Made by a program: the position numbers and the translations under genes | Source of the DNA: Lachnospiraceae bacterium | GTDB taxonomy: Bacteria > Bacillota > Clostridia > Lachnospirales > Lachnospiraceae | Assembly (NCBI GenBank): GCA_015057165.1 | Contig: SVEY01000013.1 | Coordinates: 1-64,000, forward strand | DNA: 64,000 nucleotides | Reading direction: 5' to 3' | Shown: in pieces, positions 27,833 through 37,490 of the stretch | Layout of the letters: each line of letters starts with the position of its first letter | How positions within the stretch are numbered: the first letter of the stretch is position 1 | Notes under the pieces: generated by a model | Seen by the model: the letters and a program-made list of their open reading frames with translations, nothing else | What the model was told of the DNA's origin: nothing | The model's database searches: none

Positions 27833-28417
27833 ATGAAAATCTATCTCACACGACATGGACAAACAAACCTAAATAAGCAGGAATTAATGCAAGGACGAAC
27901 TGATGAACCTCTTAATGAAACGGGAATAAAACAAGCAGAAATGGCAAGAAAAAATGTTGAGAACGTTCATTTTGACGCTGTATATTCTAGCCCACTTATT
28001 CGTGCAAAAAAAACTGCATCTATAATTGGCAATATACCAGAGGAAGAAATCATTGTTGATCCTAGAATTATAGAAGCTGACTTTGGTGATTATGAGTTAA
28101 GACAATATAACAGACTTGGAATTAAGCTTACATCATACTGGATGTTCCCTGAGATATTTAAAGCTCCATCATCTGTAGAAACAGTTGAAGAAATGATAGA
28201 ACGAAGCCACTCATTTCTTAGAGAATTAGAGACAAAAGACTATGATAATGTCCTGGTTGTATGTCACGGCGGAATAATAAGGCCAATGTGCGGTTATCTT
28301 ATGAATAAAAAGAGAGGTTTTATTTGGAGACCTCGCCCTACCAATTGTGAAATTCGTGTATTTGAATCAATCATGGGAAAGCACAGATTTGTAGAAAGCT
28401 ACAGATTAGAACAATAA
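27833..28417 (+). CDS. histidine phosphatase (phosphoglycerate mutase-like)
   Basis: 194 aa. N-terminal phosphohistidine motif LTRHGQTNLN, the arginine in YSSPLIRAKKTA, and the second histidine in VVCHGGIIRPM define the histidine phosphatase branch 1. Substrates range from phosphoglycerate to nucleotide or cobalamin precursors, and cannot be chosen here. RBS AAAGGAG. It lies between nth and a glycosyltransferase gene in one tight plus-strand operon. Confidence 0.88.
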   Translation: MKIYLTRHGQTNLNKQELMQGRTDEPLNETGIKQAEMARKNVENVHFDAVYSSPLIRAKKTASIIGNIPEEEIIVDPRIIEADFGDYELRQYNRLGIKLTSYWMFPEIFKAPSSVETVEEMIERSHSFLRELETKDYDNVLVVCHGGIIRPMCGYLMNKKRGFIWRPRPTNCEIRVFESIMGKHRFVESYRLEQ

Positions 28418-28427
28418 GGAGGCATTT

Positions 28428-29501
28428 ATGGAAAGTATTAAGTTCTCAATAGTTATACCCATCTACAATAGAGTTGATACACTTGACAAATGTATTCAAA
28501 ACATCCTATTTCAGGACTATAACAACTACGAGTTAATATTAATAAATGATGCATCCTGTGATGGAACAGATGAGATATGTAACAAATACTCCAAAAAATA
28601 CGACAACGTCATCGCAATACATAACAAAAGAAACCTAGGCCCTGGACTTACAAGAAACGAAGGTTTAAAAAAGGCAACAGGTGATTATATTCTATTTCTG
28701 GATTCTGATGACGAATATGATAATGATCTCTTAAGCAAGGTTTATTCTGGCATTATTGGTGATGATGCTAACAACCCAAGAAATCCAGATATTGTTGTTT
28801 ATTCATTATGGGAAGAATACTACAATGCAAAAGGAGACTTAATTCATAGATTCAGCCATTCTATTCCTTCAAAATACTTAACAGATGCCGACGATATACA
28901 TCACACTATTGTACTCCTTGAGGAGGAGACAATGCTTGGCTATCCATGGAACAAGGCTTATAACCTTAACTATATTAGAAAAGCTGGAGCATCATTTACA
29001 GATGTTGAACACATTGAAGATATTCTGTTTAATATCGAAGCATTTGAATATATAGAATCATTATTAGTGCTTGAAGATAAATTATATCATTATCGTAATG
29101 TTTCTAATAACAGACTTACAGAGAAATATCTTGTTAATTATTTCGAGTTACAATGTAAGCGTATATGGGAATTCTATGAACAACAAAAAAGATGGGGCAC
29201 ACTCGACGAGCATGCCCTATGTGTTCTTGCTAAAGAATATTTTAGATGGTTATTATCTGCCGCCGAAAGGCAGCTTAACGAAGGCATTCCAAAGAATGAA
29301 GTGAGGACATTCTTAGCAAAAGAATATAATTCAGTGCTTTATGCTATATTACATGATTATCTAAATGTAGGTCCAAAGTTAAAGGCTTTATATAAGCCTA
29401 TGCTTGAACGAAATACAAAGAAAACTGTTTCACTGGCTAAGAAAATATCAACTATAAAAAGGAAAACACCTCAATTATTCTCAATACTTAAGCAAAGCTA
29501 A
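28428..29501 (+). CDS. GT2 family glycosyltransferase
   Basis: 357 aa. A GT-A domain begins 'FSIVIPIYNRVDTLDKC', with the DxD region FLDSDDEYDND near residue 100. The C-terminal 130 residues are helical and match many Firmicute GT2 enzymes that glycosylate surface polymers. RBS AAGGAGGC. Last gene of the trkH operon, converging on htrA with only six bases between the stop codons. Confidence 0.86.
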   Translation: MESIKFSIVIPIYNRVDTLDKCIQNILFQDYNNYELILINDASCDGTDEICNKYSKKYDNVIAIHNKRNLGPGLTRNEGLKKATGDYILFLDSDDEYDNDLLSKVYSGIIGDDANNPRNPDIVVYSLWEEYYNAKGDLIHRFSHSIPSKYLTDADDIHHTIVLLEEETMLGYPWNKAYNLNYIRKAGASFTDVEHIEDILFNIEAFEYIESLLVLEDKLYHYRNVSNNRLTEKYLVNYFELQCKRIWEFYEQQKRWGTLDEHALCVLAKEYFRWLLSAAERQLNEGIPKNEVRTFLAKEYNSVLYAILHDYLNVGPKLKALYKPMLERNTKKTVSLAKKISTIKRKTPQLFSILKQS

Positions 29502-29507
29502 ATATTC

Positions 29508-30695
29508 TTAATTAGAGCCGCCAAGTTTTACATCAACCTTGGCGGTTTCATAATTATTATCAGCTTTAGAAATCGTTATCTTAACAACATCACCATTATT
29601 GTGTGTTGATAGTATATTCTTAATCTGAGACATGCTTGTAACCTTAGCACCGTCAAATCCTGTTATAACATCTCCTTTAGCAATACCTGCCTGTTCTGCC
29701 GAGCTTCCCTCATATACTTTTGCAACATATACTCCTGTAGGTATATCATATTGTTTTGCAGTGGATTGAGATATATCCATACCGGCGATTCCAAGATATG
29801 CGCCCTTGGCGTTGGCATCTTCAACAGCATTTCCATCTGACTTGCTTCCCATTATTTCATTAATAATAGATGTAACAGATGAACTAGGTATTGCATATCC
29901 CATACCTTCTACTCCCGTAGAAGCATACTTAGCTGATACAATTCCCACTACTTCACCCTTCATATTAAGAAGCGGACCACCGGAATTACCTGGGTTTACT
30001 GCTGCATCTGTCTGAATAAGATTATTCATTACAGTTTTTCCACTAGAGTCTGTTGTATTTATCTGTCTATTAATAGCAGATATAACTCCTGTAGTTACAG
30101 ATTGTCCATAACCCAGAGCATTTCCAATAATAATTGCTCCATCTCCCACTACAAGTTCGTTAGAATCTCCCATGACACTAACCTTTATTACCGCAAGCGT
30201 TCCCTGATCTATGTCACTGACCTTAACACATATTACAGCTATATCGGCAGAGTCAGACTTTCCAACTATCGTTGCGGGAACTGCTGCTCCATCTGAAAAT
30301 GTAACAGTAAGAGAATTAGAATTCTCAACAACATGATTATTAGTAACTATATATAAATTATCACTATCCTGACTAAATATTACACCCGTTCCAGCGCTAG
30401 GTGTTTCCTGCACAAAATTACCATATAATGTTCTATATTGAGTCAGAGAAACATTAGTAACAGATACCACTGACGGCAAAGTATTGCTTGCTATATCAGA
30501 TACATCCGATACAGTTGTAGCTGTAGACACCGCCGTTCCTTGAATTGTACTGCCTTGCGCTGTACTTTTTGTACCGGTTATCTTATTTGCTGCATAAGTT
30601 ACTCCAGCAAATACTCCACCAGCAACTAAACCAAATATTACCGCAATTATAACTGCTTTTAATACTTTTTTCCCATATCCATTATTTGAGTACAT
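29508..30695 (-). CDS. htrA: HtrA/DegP-like membrane-anchored serine protease
   Basis: About 395 aa from the ATG preceded by AAAGGAGCG. The track's longer ORF begins inside the terminator hairpin of the upstream gene, so its first 33 codons are rejected. One N-terminal membrane segment (VLKAVIIAVIFGLVAGGVFA), a Ser/Thr linker, then a trypsin-like protease with triad His in NNHVVENS, Asp in SADIAVICV and Ser in NPGNSGGPLL, and one C-terminal PDZ domain. It is an extracytoplasmic protein quality-control protease. Confidence 0.93.
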   Translation of the reverse strand: MYSNNGYGKKVLKAVIIAVIFGLVAGGVFAGVTYAANKITGTKSTAQGSTIQGTAVSTATTVSDVSDIASNTLPSVVSVTNVSLTQYRTLYGNFVQETPSAGTGVIFSQDSDNLYIVTNNHVVENSNSLTVTFSDGAAVPATIVGKSDSADIAVICVKVSDIDQGTLAVIKVSVMGDSNELVVGDGAIIIGNALGYGQSVTTGVISAINRQINTTDSSGKTVMNNLIQTDAAVNPGNSGGPLLNMKGEVVGIVSAKYASTGVEGMGYAIPSSSVTSIINEIMGSKSDGNAVEDANAKGAYLGIAGMDISQSTAKQYDIPTGVYVAKVYEGSSAEQAGIAKGDVITGFDGAKVTSMSQIKNILSTHNNGDVVKITISKADNNYETAKVDVKLGGSN

Positions 30696-30781
30696 ATTTC
30701 TAGTCGCTCCTTTGTATAATCTTTGTACAAAATATAGTTTAAATATAATATGTGATAAAAATGTGTAGTTAATAGTATAAA

Positions 30782-30811
30782 AATAAGGTGACATATAAAT
30801 GTCACCTTATT
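30782..30811 (-). terminator. terminator after the LytR-CpsA-Psr gene
   Basis: Perfect 13-bp inverted repeat (AATAAGGTGACAT with its complement) and 4-nt loop, with a modest T-run on either side. It sits between the stop of the LCP gene and the start of htrA and may work in both directions. Confidence 0.72.
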
Positions 30812-30831
30812 ATAAATATCTTATCACTGCT

Positions 30832-31926
30832 TTAATCTGGTTCTGCACTCTTCTCAGTTTTACCTGTCATATTAACAATTTCTTTACTTATCTTCTTAAC
30901 CTCTTGTGAAGGCACATAATTCTCTTTGTTAAAGAAGAAGAAATAAAGCTTTGACACATTAGACTCTAATGTACAAGGAACAAGTAAATATCCCTTTGAC
31001 TGGCCTCCATCATATCCAGCTTTGTCAAATGGGAATCCCGTTGTTGCACCAAGAGAATAATCTCTCATTGATTTTGCTAAAATCGCAATCTCTGAAGGAG
31101 AAAGACTTGTGGAAATCTCCTTTAATACATTATCATCTGTTGCTAACTTAAGCGCCTGTGTTGCGCTCATATTCTTAAGCTTATTAACCATCTGAGACAT
31201 GACAGTTCTTTGTCTCTCGGCACGTTTGAAGTCACCACCAGCAGTATAACGTAGTCTACAATATGCTGTAGCCTCAACACCATTCAAAGTCTGAAGTCCA
31301 GGAGCTACACCATTAGATGACTTACCTGTAATCTTAGCAACTTCACCAATGTAATCATTATTCATAAGCTTACATTCTTCAGCTGTAAGATTAATCTCTA
31401 CTCCTCCAATGTCGTCTATTACATCTGAAAGAGCATTGAAATCAACAGCAACGTACTCTTGAATATTTAAGTCAAGATTCCTGTTAAGCATCTCTAATGC
31501 AGCCTCAGGTCCACCATTTTGGTATGCCGAATTACATTTAAGAATCATATCCTTATTCTTAATATTCATCATAAGAGAAGTATCTCTATAGAGTGATATT
31601 ACTCTTACTTCTTTAGTTTCATTATTAATACAGGCAACCATTATACTATCTGAATGACCTGTTGTGTAATCACCATTAGAACGATTATCAACTCCAAACA
31701 ACGCTATACACTGATACCCTTGTAGTAAACCAATTGTTTCATCGTCCAAATCATTCTTTCCAATGTTTTTAAGCTTATTGAAATCAATAAGTCCAAACTT
31801 CAACCAAGCAATCAAGAATAAAACTACAAGAATTAAAACTATTACTTCTATTATAATAAGAATTTTCCTTCTCTTCTTGCGCTTCTGTTTTTTCGTTAAT
31901 GGTTGTTTAATTTTCTTTTTAGACAT
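30832..31926 (-). CDS. LytR-CpsA-Psr family wall polymer ligase
   Basis: 364 aa: a very basic cytoplasmic N-terminus (KKKIKQPLTKKQKRKKRRK), one membrane segment (about 23-44), then an external LCP domain with the arginine/aspartate motifs SLYRDTSLMM and YCRLRYTAGGDFKRAERQR. LCP enzymes attach lipid-linked wall polymers to peptidoglycan, so it may link the glycan made by the region 1 genes. The ribosome site is weak (TATAGGTA). It follows veg. Confidence 0.93.
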   Translation of the reverse strand: MSKKKIKQPLTKKQKRKKRRKILIIIEVIVLILVVLFLIAWLKFGLIDFNKLKNIGKNDLDDETIGLLQGYQCIALFGVDNRSNGDYTTGHSDSIMVACINNETKEVRVISLYRDTSLMMNIKNKDMILKCNSAYQNGGPEAALEMLNRNLDLNIQEYVAVDFNALSDVIDDIGGVEINLTAEECKLMNNDYIGEVAKITGKSSNGVAPGLQTLNGVEATAYCRLRYTAGGDFKRAERQRTVMSQMVNKLKNMSATQALKLATDDNVLKEISTSLSPSEIAILAKSMRDYSLGATTGFPFDKAGYDGGQSKGYLLVPCTLESNVSKLYFFFFNKENYVPSQEVKKISKEIVNMTGKTEKSAEPD

Positions 31927-31947
31927 ATATAATACCTATATGAACCC

Positions 31948-32190
31948 TTAACACAGTTTCATCCTAATATCTTTAGTAATTATATCTGTATAACTAAATG
32001 ATAATAGTTGTGCCGGTTTCTCATCATCCTTATCTTCAACTAATATAGTGAACACACTAGGATACGCTCCCTTGATAACTCCTTCCTGAATATCAATTTT
32101 GTTTCTTCCTTTATCAAGCTGAATAATAACTTTGCTTCCGCATTGTTGTTTTACAGATGCACGAACCTTATCGAAATCTGAATGTTCCAT
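31948..32190 (-). CDS. veg: Veg family protein
   Basis: 80 aa matching Veg (DUF1021): VRASVKQQCGSKVIIQLDKG with the C-terminal SFSYTDIITKDIRM. In Bacillus subtilis Veg is a small abundant protein influencing biofilm matrix expression; its molecular action is not settled. RBS AGGAGG. It stands alone between the LCP and chemoreceptor genes. Confidence 0.9.
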   Translation of the reverse strand: MEHSDFDKVRASVKQQCGSKVIIQLDKGRNKIDIQEGVIKGAYPSVFTILVEDKDDEKPAQLLSFSYTDIITKDIRMKLC

Positions 32191-32299
32191 TTAAATTTTC
32201 CTCCTAACGCGTGTTTTTCAAAAAACATGCTTGCTTATTATAGCACTTCACATTATTTCTGTCAAAAAATACTATGCAAAGCCTATAATTCGTGGAAAA

Positions 32300-33757
32300 C
32301 TAAAGACATTCTTTCATCTTGGTTGCCGCTTCATTAATAGTATCAAGTCTATTTGTCATCTCATTCATACGACCTACATTTTCATTACTCATATTAGTAA
32401 GATTAGTTGTTGACGCAGCAACTTCCTGTGTTGTTGCAGAAAGATTAGTTACTGAATCCATTATCTTAGAATTAGCCTCAACAACATCACGTATTACATC
32501 TGTAATCTCATTAATAGATCTCATAAGATCTACAATATTATTATTAATTACGTCGAATTTATCACCAGTTGTCTCTATCATATCACTTTGTTCTATGATA
32601 CTATCAGAAGTCTTAATCATATTGCCTGTGGCGTCTTCCATATCCTGTGCAAGTTTGGATATTATCTCTGTAATCTTCTCAGTGGAAGATTTTGTTCCTT
32701 CTGAAAGTTCTCTAATCTCATCAGCAACTACAGCAAAGCCTTTACCTGCTTCACCTGCTCGCGCCGCTTCAATAGAAGCATTGAGAGCAAGAAGATTAGT
32801 CTGATTAGAAATATTAAGTATTGCTCCGGTAAATTCCTCGACCTCTTTAATTCTATCCTGTAGACGCTTTGTTGCTTCTACAGTTATCTTATTTATATCT
32901 GCTGTTTCAATAGATTTCTCCTTAAGTCTATTAAGTAAGCTAACACCTTCTTCGACAGCCTTAGATGTCTCGTCGCTGGCTTCCTTCATACTGTTTGCAC
33001 TTTGTTCAGATTCTACTAGCTTCTGCTGAATCTGGGAAGTCATATCAGTCTGCTCTCCGATTGCTTCTGCAGTATTATGAATAGCATTGGATATATCAGA
33101 TGAGGAATCGTTACTTCCTTCAATACCAGCATTTAGTTGATTAACAATATCTGTTGCTTCATTAAGCTTCTCAAGAATAACTCCAGATTCATTAATTACA
33201 TTCTCTGCAACAGCACTCTGATCTCTTGTCTGCTTCTTAAGATACTCTTGCATCTCCTTAGCCTGCTTTTCCATGAAATTAGTAATAAATAAAGCAAGAA
33301 TAGCAGAGGATACGCAGAATATATAACACACAATTTCTGTAAGCATTAATGACTTGTCTCCAATAAAGAAGAAAAGCACAAGATATATAGTATTAACAAC
33401 AATACATGCAATCGCTGAAATAATAGATGTCTTCTTGTCCTGATCCAATATAACAATGTATATCATTAGATACATAAGAACGAACAAATAAGGTTGATTA
33501 ACCGTAAGAAAAAGCCACGTAAATGAAACCGCCATCATAACCAGGCAAATCTTAGAAAGCGCTTCACCGCTTTTCTTCATTATATAACATAGCAGGCAAA
33601 ATAAAGCAGCCACCCCCATAAATGCTGTTCTAATAATCCCATGAATTCCTTCTCCCATATACACAAATGAAAGAATTGCAAAAACAATTAAAGATACCGT
33701 ACGAATCAAAAAGATCCATCGTTCTTTCTCTATCTTCTGTCTCTCATATATAGTCAT
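32300..33757 (-). CDS. methyl-accepting chemotaxis protein
   Basis: 485 aa from ATG behind AAAGGAGGAG; the track's 20 extra codons precede the ribosome site. An N-terminal membrane region of about six helices (residues 10-180) with no large external sensor and no visible HAMP domain is followed by a long coiled-coil signalling domain. Its tip, [20 protein letters not shown], is the conserved hairpin that contacts CheA/CheW. The membrane helices themselves may sense a membrane or energy signal. Confidence 0.93.
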   Translation of the reverse strand: MTIYERQKIEKERWIFLIRTVSLIVFAILSFVYMGEGIHGIIRTAFMGVAALFCLLCYIMKKSGEALSKICLVMMAVSFTWLFLTVNQPYLFVLMYLMIYIVILDQDKKTSIISAIACIVVNTIYLVLFFFIGDKSLMLTEIVCYIFCVSSAILALFITNFMEKQAKEMQEYLKKQTRDQSAVAENVINESGVILEKLNEATDIVNQLNAGIEGSNDSSSDISNAIHNTAEAIGEQTDMTSQIQQKLVESEQSANSMKEASDETSKAVEEGVSLLNRLKEKSIETADINKITVEATKRLQDRIKEVEEFTGAILNISNQTNLLALNASIEAARAGEAGKGFAVVADEIRELSEGTKSSTEKITEIISKLAQDMEDATGNMIKTSDSIIEQSDMIETTGDKFDVINNNIVDLMRSINEITDVIRDVVEANSKIMDSVTNLSATTQEVAASTTNLTNMSNENVGRMNEMTNRLDTINEAATKMKECL

Positions 33758-34034
33758 GTGTTCTCCTCCTTTTACATGCAATACTCTTTGCAAAAAACTA
33801 TATATAGTATACCACACCTTATTAAATATACAACATTTACCAAAAAACTTACTATAATCGAGCCATTATCATTCTCTTTTGTTTTGTTTTTGATGCATTT
33901 TACTCACTTTTCCTTTCAAAAAAGTATTATTAAGCCTAACGTCTTATCGTTGAATTTCCTTTAATCATTTCATATAATAGTTTACAAGTATATGATTTTT
34001 TTATTCTAAAAATATAAAAAAAGGTGGATTAGAT

Positions 34035-35594
34035 ATGGCAAAAAAAATATTTGGGCGAGTAGTTATTGTCCTACCTGCAATTGCACTACAAGTTCTATGG
34101 TATTTATTGGTATTTAGGTTTATTAATTACCTTTCTGATTATCATCTAGCCGATATTATACATGTTATCTTTTCAGTCCTTGCCGTTATTTTTGTTGCAA
34201 GTCTTATCTCTAGGCGAGATGAAAGTTCATACAAACTATTGTGGGTTACCGTAATTGTGGCTATGCCAATACTTGGTTCAATTCTGTATTTATTCTTAGG
34301 AAATAAAAGAACAGGAAAACACCTAGATAGGAATATAGAAGTTGCTTCAGAAGCTCTTGAAAGAAAAAAGTTCTGCAAAGAGGAAAATGTACTAGAAGAA
34401 ATAGACATTTCAAAATACGAAGCCAAAAGGCTTCTTCAGTCCCTTTCTCACATATGCGACGACACCCACTTTCCAATGTTACATAATGAAAGCGTCAAAT
34501 ACTATCCTATGGGTGAATTAGTATTTGAAGATATGTGTAAAGATTTGAAGAAAGCCGAGAAATACGTATACATCGAGTACTTCATTCTACAGGAAGGTAA
34601 ATTCTGGAATACTCTGACAGATATACTTGAAAAAAAAGCAAAAGAAGGTGTTGATGTTCGTGTAATATATGATGACCTTGGCAGTATAGGAACATATTCT
34701 GTTAAAGATGTTGCAGGTCTTAGGAAAAAAGGAATAAAATGTATTCCATTTAACCCATTTTTGCTAATCAGAACACAGTTAAACAATCGAACCCACAGAA
34801 AAATTATGGTAATAGACGGAGAGATTGCCTATAGCGGTGGCATTAACATTGCGGATGAATATATTAACGAAATACACCCTTATGGTGTGTGGAAAGACAT
34901 AGGATTCCGACTTACAGGCAAAGCTGTATATAGCTACGAATTAATGTTCTTGGAATTCTGGAATTCAAGCAAACACAAAGATGAAGTTATTAAAAATGAA
35001 CCTCCATCTCTTAAGGATCGTCATATTATAAATGATATCCCAGAAAATGATGGATATATACTTCCTTATTATGATTCTCCAGAAAGAGACGATCATACAA
35101 GTAATGTATTATATACAGAGATTCTTACTATGGCAACAGATTATGTATGGTTCTATACGCCATACCTTATGCTGGGAGATTCTCTATTTGATGCATTTAT
35201 TCGAGCAGCCAGAAGAGGTGTTGATGTAAGACTTATTACGCCAGGAGTTTCAGACTCCAAACTAGTCCATAGAATTTCAAGGTCTTATTACAAGGACCTG
35301 CTTAATGCAGGTGTTAAAATATACGAATACACGCCTGGATTTGTTCATGCAAAAGCAATGATTTGTGATGACATAGTTGCAGGAATCGGAACTGTTAATC
35401 TAGACTATAGAAGCCTTTTCCTTCATTATGAATGCTCAAGTATATTCTATAAATCAAAGATAATCTTTGACTTAAAGAATGACTATTTAAAGACGCAATC
35501 AGAATGTACAGAAATAGTAAAAGAGAACTGGAACTTTAGCGCATTTCACAGATTCATTGATAACTTGCTTAGACTTATAGCACCATTGCTATAA
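34035..35594 (+). CDS. cls: cardiolipin synthase
   Basis: 519 aa. Two N-terminal membrane helices, then two phospholipase D domains, each with an HKD motif: HRKIMVIDGEIAYSGG and HAKAMICDDIVAGIGT. It condenses two phosphatidylglycerols to cardiolipin and glycerol. Length and motif spacing are typical of Firmicute Cls. RBS AAAGGTGG. The 277-bp gap before it is AT-rich and holds its promoter; I see no other gene there. Confidence 0.94.
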   Translation: MAKKIFGRVVIVLPAIALQVLWYLLVFRFINYLSDYHLADIIHVIFSVLAVIFVASLISRRDESSYKLLWVTVIVAMPILGSILYLFLGNKRTGKHLDRNIEVASEALERKKFCKEENVLEEIDISKYEAKRLLQSLSHICDDTHFPMLHNESVKYYPMGELVFEDMCKDLKKAEKYVYIEYFILQEGKFWNTLTDILEKKAKEGVDVRVIYDDLGSIGTYSVKDVAGLRKKGIKCIPFNPFLLIRTQLNNRTHRKIMVIDGEIAYSGGINIADEYINEIHPYGVWKDIGFRLTGKAVYSYELMFLEFWNSSKHKDEVIKNEPPSLKDRHIINDIPENDGYILPYYDSPERDDHTSNVLYTEILTMATDYVWFYTPYLMLGDSLFDAFIRAARRGVDVRLITPGVSDSKLVHRISRSYYKDLLNAGVKIYEYTPGFVHAKAMICDDIVAGIGTVNLDYRSLFLHYECSSIFYKSKIIFDLKNDYLKTQSECTEIVKENWNFSAFHRFIDNLLRLIAPLL

Positions 35595-35630
35595 TTAGTT
35601 CTATAGTCAGTCTATTATATTAGTATAAAA

Positions 35631-35675
35631 AAGCTCTGCACTTATTAGTCTTAAATTACTAATAGTACAGAGCTT
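35631..35675. terminator. bidirectional terminator between cls and hydA
   Basis: AAGCTCTG...CAGAGCTT with the inner TTATTAG/CTAATA pairing, flanked by A- and T-rich ends. The two genes converge here, so it can serve both. Confidence 0.75.
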
Positions 35676-35711
35676 AAATTATGCGTTATTTATTTTCATT
35701 GAAGCACAATT

Positions 35712-37478
35712 CTAATTAAATCCAACTCTTGCTTCATAAGTTGTATGAAGAAGTTCATGTGCCTTATGCGAATTAGGCTCACCAAGGAACTTATCATACA
35801 GCTCCTTAATCTGCGGATTGTTGTGTGATTGACGAAGTGTGTTTCTCTCATCTTCTGAGTAAAGTGCATCCGCCCTCTTCTGTCTGTATGTATCAACAAT
35901 ATCATTGTCTTCATTAGGAAGGAAGCAACTTCTAACAACCGGCTGTCCACCACCGTTGACGCATCCGCCAGGACATCCCATGATTTCTATAAAGTGATAT
36001 TTGCTCTTGCCTTCTCTTATGTCATCAAGAAGTACCTTGGCATTCTTCATACCGTGAGCAACAGCTACATTAACAACAGTTCCGTCAATATCAAGCGAAG
36101 CTTCCTTAATTCCCTCGAAACCTCTTACAGCCTCGAACTTAATAGCCTCGTGCTCTTTGCCTGTAAGAACAAAGTAAACTGTACGAAGAGCAGCTTCCAT
36201 AACACCGCCTGTAACACCGAATATTACTCCTGCACCTGTATAGTCACCCATAATATCAGAATCATATTCTTCATCAGGAAGTCTGTCGAATAAGATTCCC
36301 GCTCTCTTAATCATTCTTGCAAGCTCTCTTGTAGTAAGAACAGCATCAACATCAGGCAGTCCGTCTACTGCCGCATTTTGTTCTCTCTCTTTCTCGAACT
36401 TCTTAGCTGTACAAGGCATAATCGATACAACGAATATATCCTTAGGATCAATGCCTTTCTCATTGGCATAGTATGATTTGATAATTGCACCCTGCATCTC
36501 GTGAGGTGACTTGCAAGATGACAGATGATCTAACAGATCACCGTAATTATACTCTGCATAGTTAATCCATCCAGGAGAACAGCTTGTTATCATAGGAAGA
36601 ACTCCGCCATTCTTGATTCTTCCAAGGAGTTCTGTTCCTTCCTCCATAATTGTGAGGTCAGCACCAAAGTCAGTATCATATACCTTGTCGAATCCAAGCC
36701 TCTTAAGAGCAGCAACCATTTTACCAGTAACAGGAGTGCCCACTTTCATTCCAAACTCTTCACCAAGTGCTGCTCTAACAGCAGGTGCAGTCTGTACAAT
36801 AACATGTTTGCCAGCCTTCATAGCTTCATCAATCTTAGTAATCTCTGACTTCTCCATCAGTGCTCCAGTAGGACATACACTTACACATTGTCCACATAAG
36901 ATACATGGCGAATCCTTCATTGAACGATTCTCTGCAGGTGCAACAATTGTATTAAATCCACGATTCTCAAATCCAAGAATTCCAAGACCATGTGCATTCT
37001 TACATCTCTCTACACAACGTCCGCATAGAATACATTTTGAAGTATCTCTAACTATAGAAGGTGTTAAATCATCATAAGTTGTAGGTGTCTTAGATCCTTC
37101 AAATCTATCTTCTCTAGCGCCAGTAGCATATGCCACATTTAGAAGTTCACATTTACCATTCTTATCACACTGTTGACAATTCTTATTGTGATTAGAAAGG
37201 AGTAATTCAACTGAAGCTCTTCTTGCTTCTGATGCCTTAGGAGACGATATCTTAATCTCCATACCGTCATTTACCGGATATACACAAGATGCAACAAGCC
37301 CTCTTGCTCCTACCACTTCAACAAGACAAACTCTACAAGAGCCCTGGTTACATTCTCCATGATTAAAAGTACAAAGTGAAGGGATCTCATAACCACATTC
37401 TTTGGCAGCTTCAAGGATTGTAAGTCCCTCTTCTACCTCATATGGGATGCCTTCGATTTTAATATTTATCTTAGCCAT
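35712..37478 (-). CDS. hydA: [FeFe] hydrogenase catalytic subunit, HydA of the bifurcating complex
   Basis: 588 aa. N-terminal [2Fe-2S] ferredoxin domain (CTFNHGECNQGSCRVC), a His/Cys [4Fe-4S] region (CQQCDKNGKCELL), two [4Fe-4S] clusters (CILCGRCVERC and CILCGQCVSVC), then the H-cluster domain with its cysteines in ITSCSPGW, MPCTAKK and MGCPGGCVNGGGQP. With HydB and HydC it should couple NADH and reduced ferredoxin to H2 formation, or the reverse. The gene is last in hydC-hydB-hydA order. Confidence 0.96.
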   Translation of the reverse strand: MAKINIKIEGIPYEVEEGLTILEAAKECGYEIPSLCTFNHGECNQGSCRVCLVEVVGARGLVASCVYPVNDGMEIKISSPKASEARRASVELLLSNHNKNCQQCDKNGKCELLNVAYATGAREDRFEGSKTPTTYDDLTPSIVRDTSKCILCGRCVERCKNAHGLGILGFENRGFNTIVAPAENRSMKDSPCILCGQCVSVCPTGALMEKSEITKIDEAMKAGKHVIVQTAPAVRAALGEEFGMKVGTPVTGKMVAALKRLGFDKVYDTDFGADLTIMEEGTELLGRIKNGGVLPMITSCSPGWINYAEYNYGDLLDHLSSCKSPHEMQGAIIKSYYANEKGIDPKDIFVVSIMPCTAKKFEKEREQNAAVDGLPDVDAVLTTRELARMIKRAGILFDRLPDEEYDSDIMGDYTGAGVIFGVTGGVMEAALRTVYFVLTGKEHEAIKFEAVRGFEGIKEASLDIDGTVVNVAVAHGMKNAKVLLDDIREGKSKYHFIEIMGCPGGCVNGGGQPVVRSCFLPNEDNDIVDTYRQKRADALYSEDERNTLRQSHNNPQIKELYDKFLGEPNSHKAHELLHTTYEARVGFN

Positions 37479-37490
37479 TTTCTCCCCTCC

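Noticed and set aside
29519-29546. CCGCCAAG...CTTGGCGG hairpin as a terminator of the plus-strand operon
   Set aside because: It lies within the htrA coding end and lacks a clear T-run; it might work, but evidence is too thin to list.
30696-30794. N-terminal 33 codons of the HtrA ORF
   Set aside because: They overlap the terminator hairpin of the LCP gene and lie before the ribosome site; the true start is at 30695.
36613-37077. 154-aa plus-strand ORF
   Set aside because: Antisense shadow of hydA with Ser/Ile/Pro-rich composition and no ribosome site.
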